This document shows positions 5,569 to 5,650 of a stretch of 5,650 bases of DNA, one piece after another; the stretch's first letter is position 1; the number at the start of each line of letters is the position of its first letter. Both the position numbers and the translations under genes were made by a program. The stretch is from assembly GCA_021204545.1 (NCBI GenBank), contig JAJPZF010000260.1, positions 1-5,650 on the forward strand, given 5' to 3'. The notes beneath the pieces are model-generated. The model was not told the DNA's origin. It searched no databases and saw only the letters and a program-made list of their open reading frames with translations. Source of the stretch: Prevotellaceae bacterium. GTDB lineage: Bacteria > Bacteroidota > Bacteroidia > Bacteroidales > Bacteroidaceae.

Positions 5569-5650
5569 ATGAACGTAATTACGAAGACAGTCGATTTGCC
5601 TGATGGTCGCACCATCAGCATCGAGACCGGGAAACTGGCGAAACAAGCCG
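5569..5650 (+). CDS. pnp: Polyribonucleotide nucleotidyltransferase (PNPase), N-terminal fragment
   Basis: Only the first 27 codons lie in the window; the gene runs off the right edge. The peptide starts MNVITKTVDLPDGRTISIET and continues GKLAKQA, which matches the opening of Bacteroidales PNPase: the first strand of RNase PH domain 1 followed by the GKLAKQADG motif. PNPase is a trimeric 3'-to-5' phosphorolytic exoribonuclease that degrades RNA to nucleoside diphosphates in the cytoplasm; the full protein is normally above 700 residues. The ATG is preceded by an A+T-rich leader, CAATTTTTACTTATTTAG, as usual for genes of this phylum, and by its own promoter. Identification rests on a short but distinctive segment; the catalytic parts and KH/S1 domains are outside the window. 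Confidence 0.88.
   Translation, partial: MNVITKTVDLPDGRTISIETGKLAKQA

Noticed and set aside
1..5650. CRISPR arrays, tRNA or rRNA genes, insertion sequences, attachment sites
   Set aside because: No repeat-spacer pattern, cloverleaf, terminal inverted repeats or transposase or integrase motifs were seen on either strand; the only direct repeat is the two-copy one at 3081-3120.

Overview
The window looks like chromosomal DNA from a member of the Bacteroidales, most likely of the Prevotellaceae type. The protein families point there: a GreA with the MAYMS start, a mannose-1-phosphate guanylyltransferase with the PADQ variant motif, a DUF4369/TlpA-like lipoprotein whose thioredoxin site reads DFTAY, and a PNPase beginning MNVITKT. 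The upstream regions agree, carrying Bacteroidetes-type promoters (-7 box TAnnTTTG, -33 box TTG) and mostly lacking Shine-Dalgarno sequences. The DNA is G+C-rich by eye (around 60%), so the genus is uncertain.

Layout, left to right. (1) Bases 1-1789, minus strand: most of a large exported beta-helix protein of the Cthe_2159 carbohydrate-binding family; its C-terminus lies beyond the left edge. (2) Bases 1790-1973: a short divergent promoter region. (3) Bases 1974-3047, plus strand: a monofunctional mannose-1-phosphate guanylyltransferase (GDP-mannose synthesis). (4) Bases 3048-3240: a convergent intergenic gap with an imperfect 22-base-period direct repeat and a rho-independent terminator for the minus-strand operon. 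(5) Bases 3241-4113, minus strand: greA followed after 3 bases by a HIT-family hydrolase gene, an evident two-gene operon with its own promoter and a roughly 100-base leader. (6) Bases 4269-5417, minus strand: a lipoprotein with a thioredoxin-like domain that has lost both active-site cysteines. (7) Bases 5418-5568: compact back-to-back promoters. (8) Bases 5569-5650, plus strand: the first 27 codons of pnp.

The genes do not form one pathway. GreA (transcript cleavage in stalled RNA polymerase) and PNPase (RNA turnover) are housekeeping, the guanylyltransferase feeds glycan synthesis, and the two exported proteins belong to the envelope or surface. I see no mobile element, CRISPR array, tRNA, rRNA or clear new multi-gene system. 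The points most worth a second look are the redox-dead thioredoxin fold, the almost leaderless promoter of that lipoprotein gene, the hairpin plus T-run in the greA leader, the tandem repeat at 3081-3120, and the altered RNTAP motif in the guanylyltransferase.
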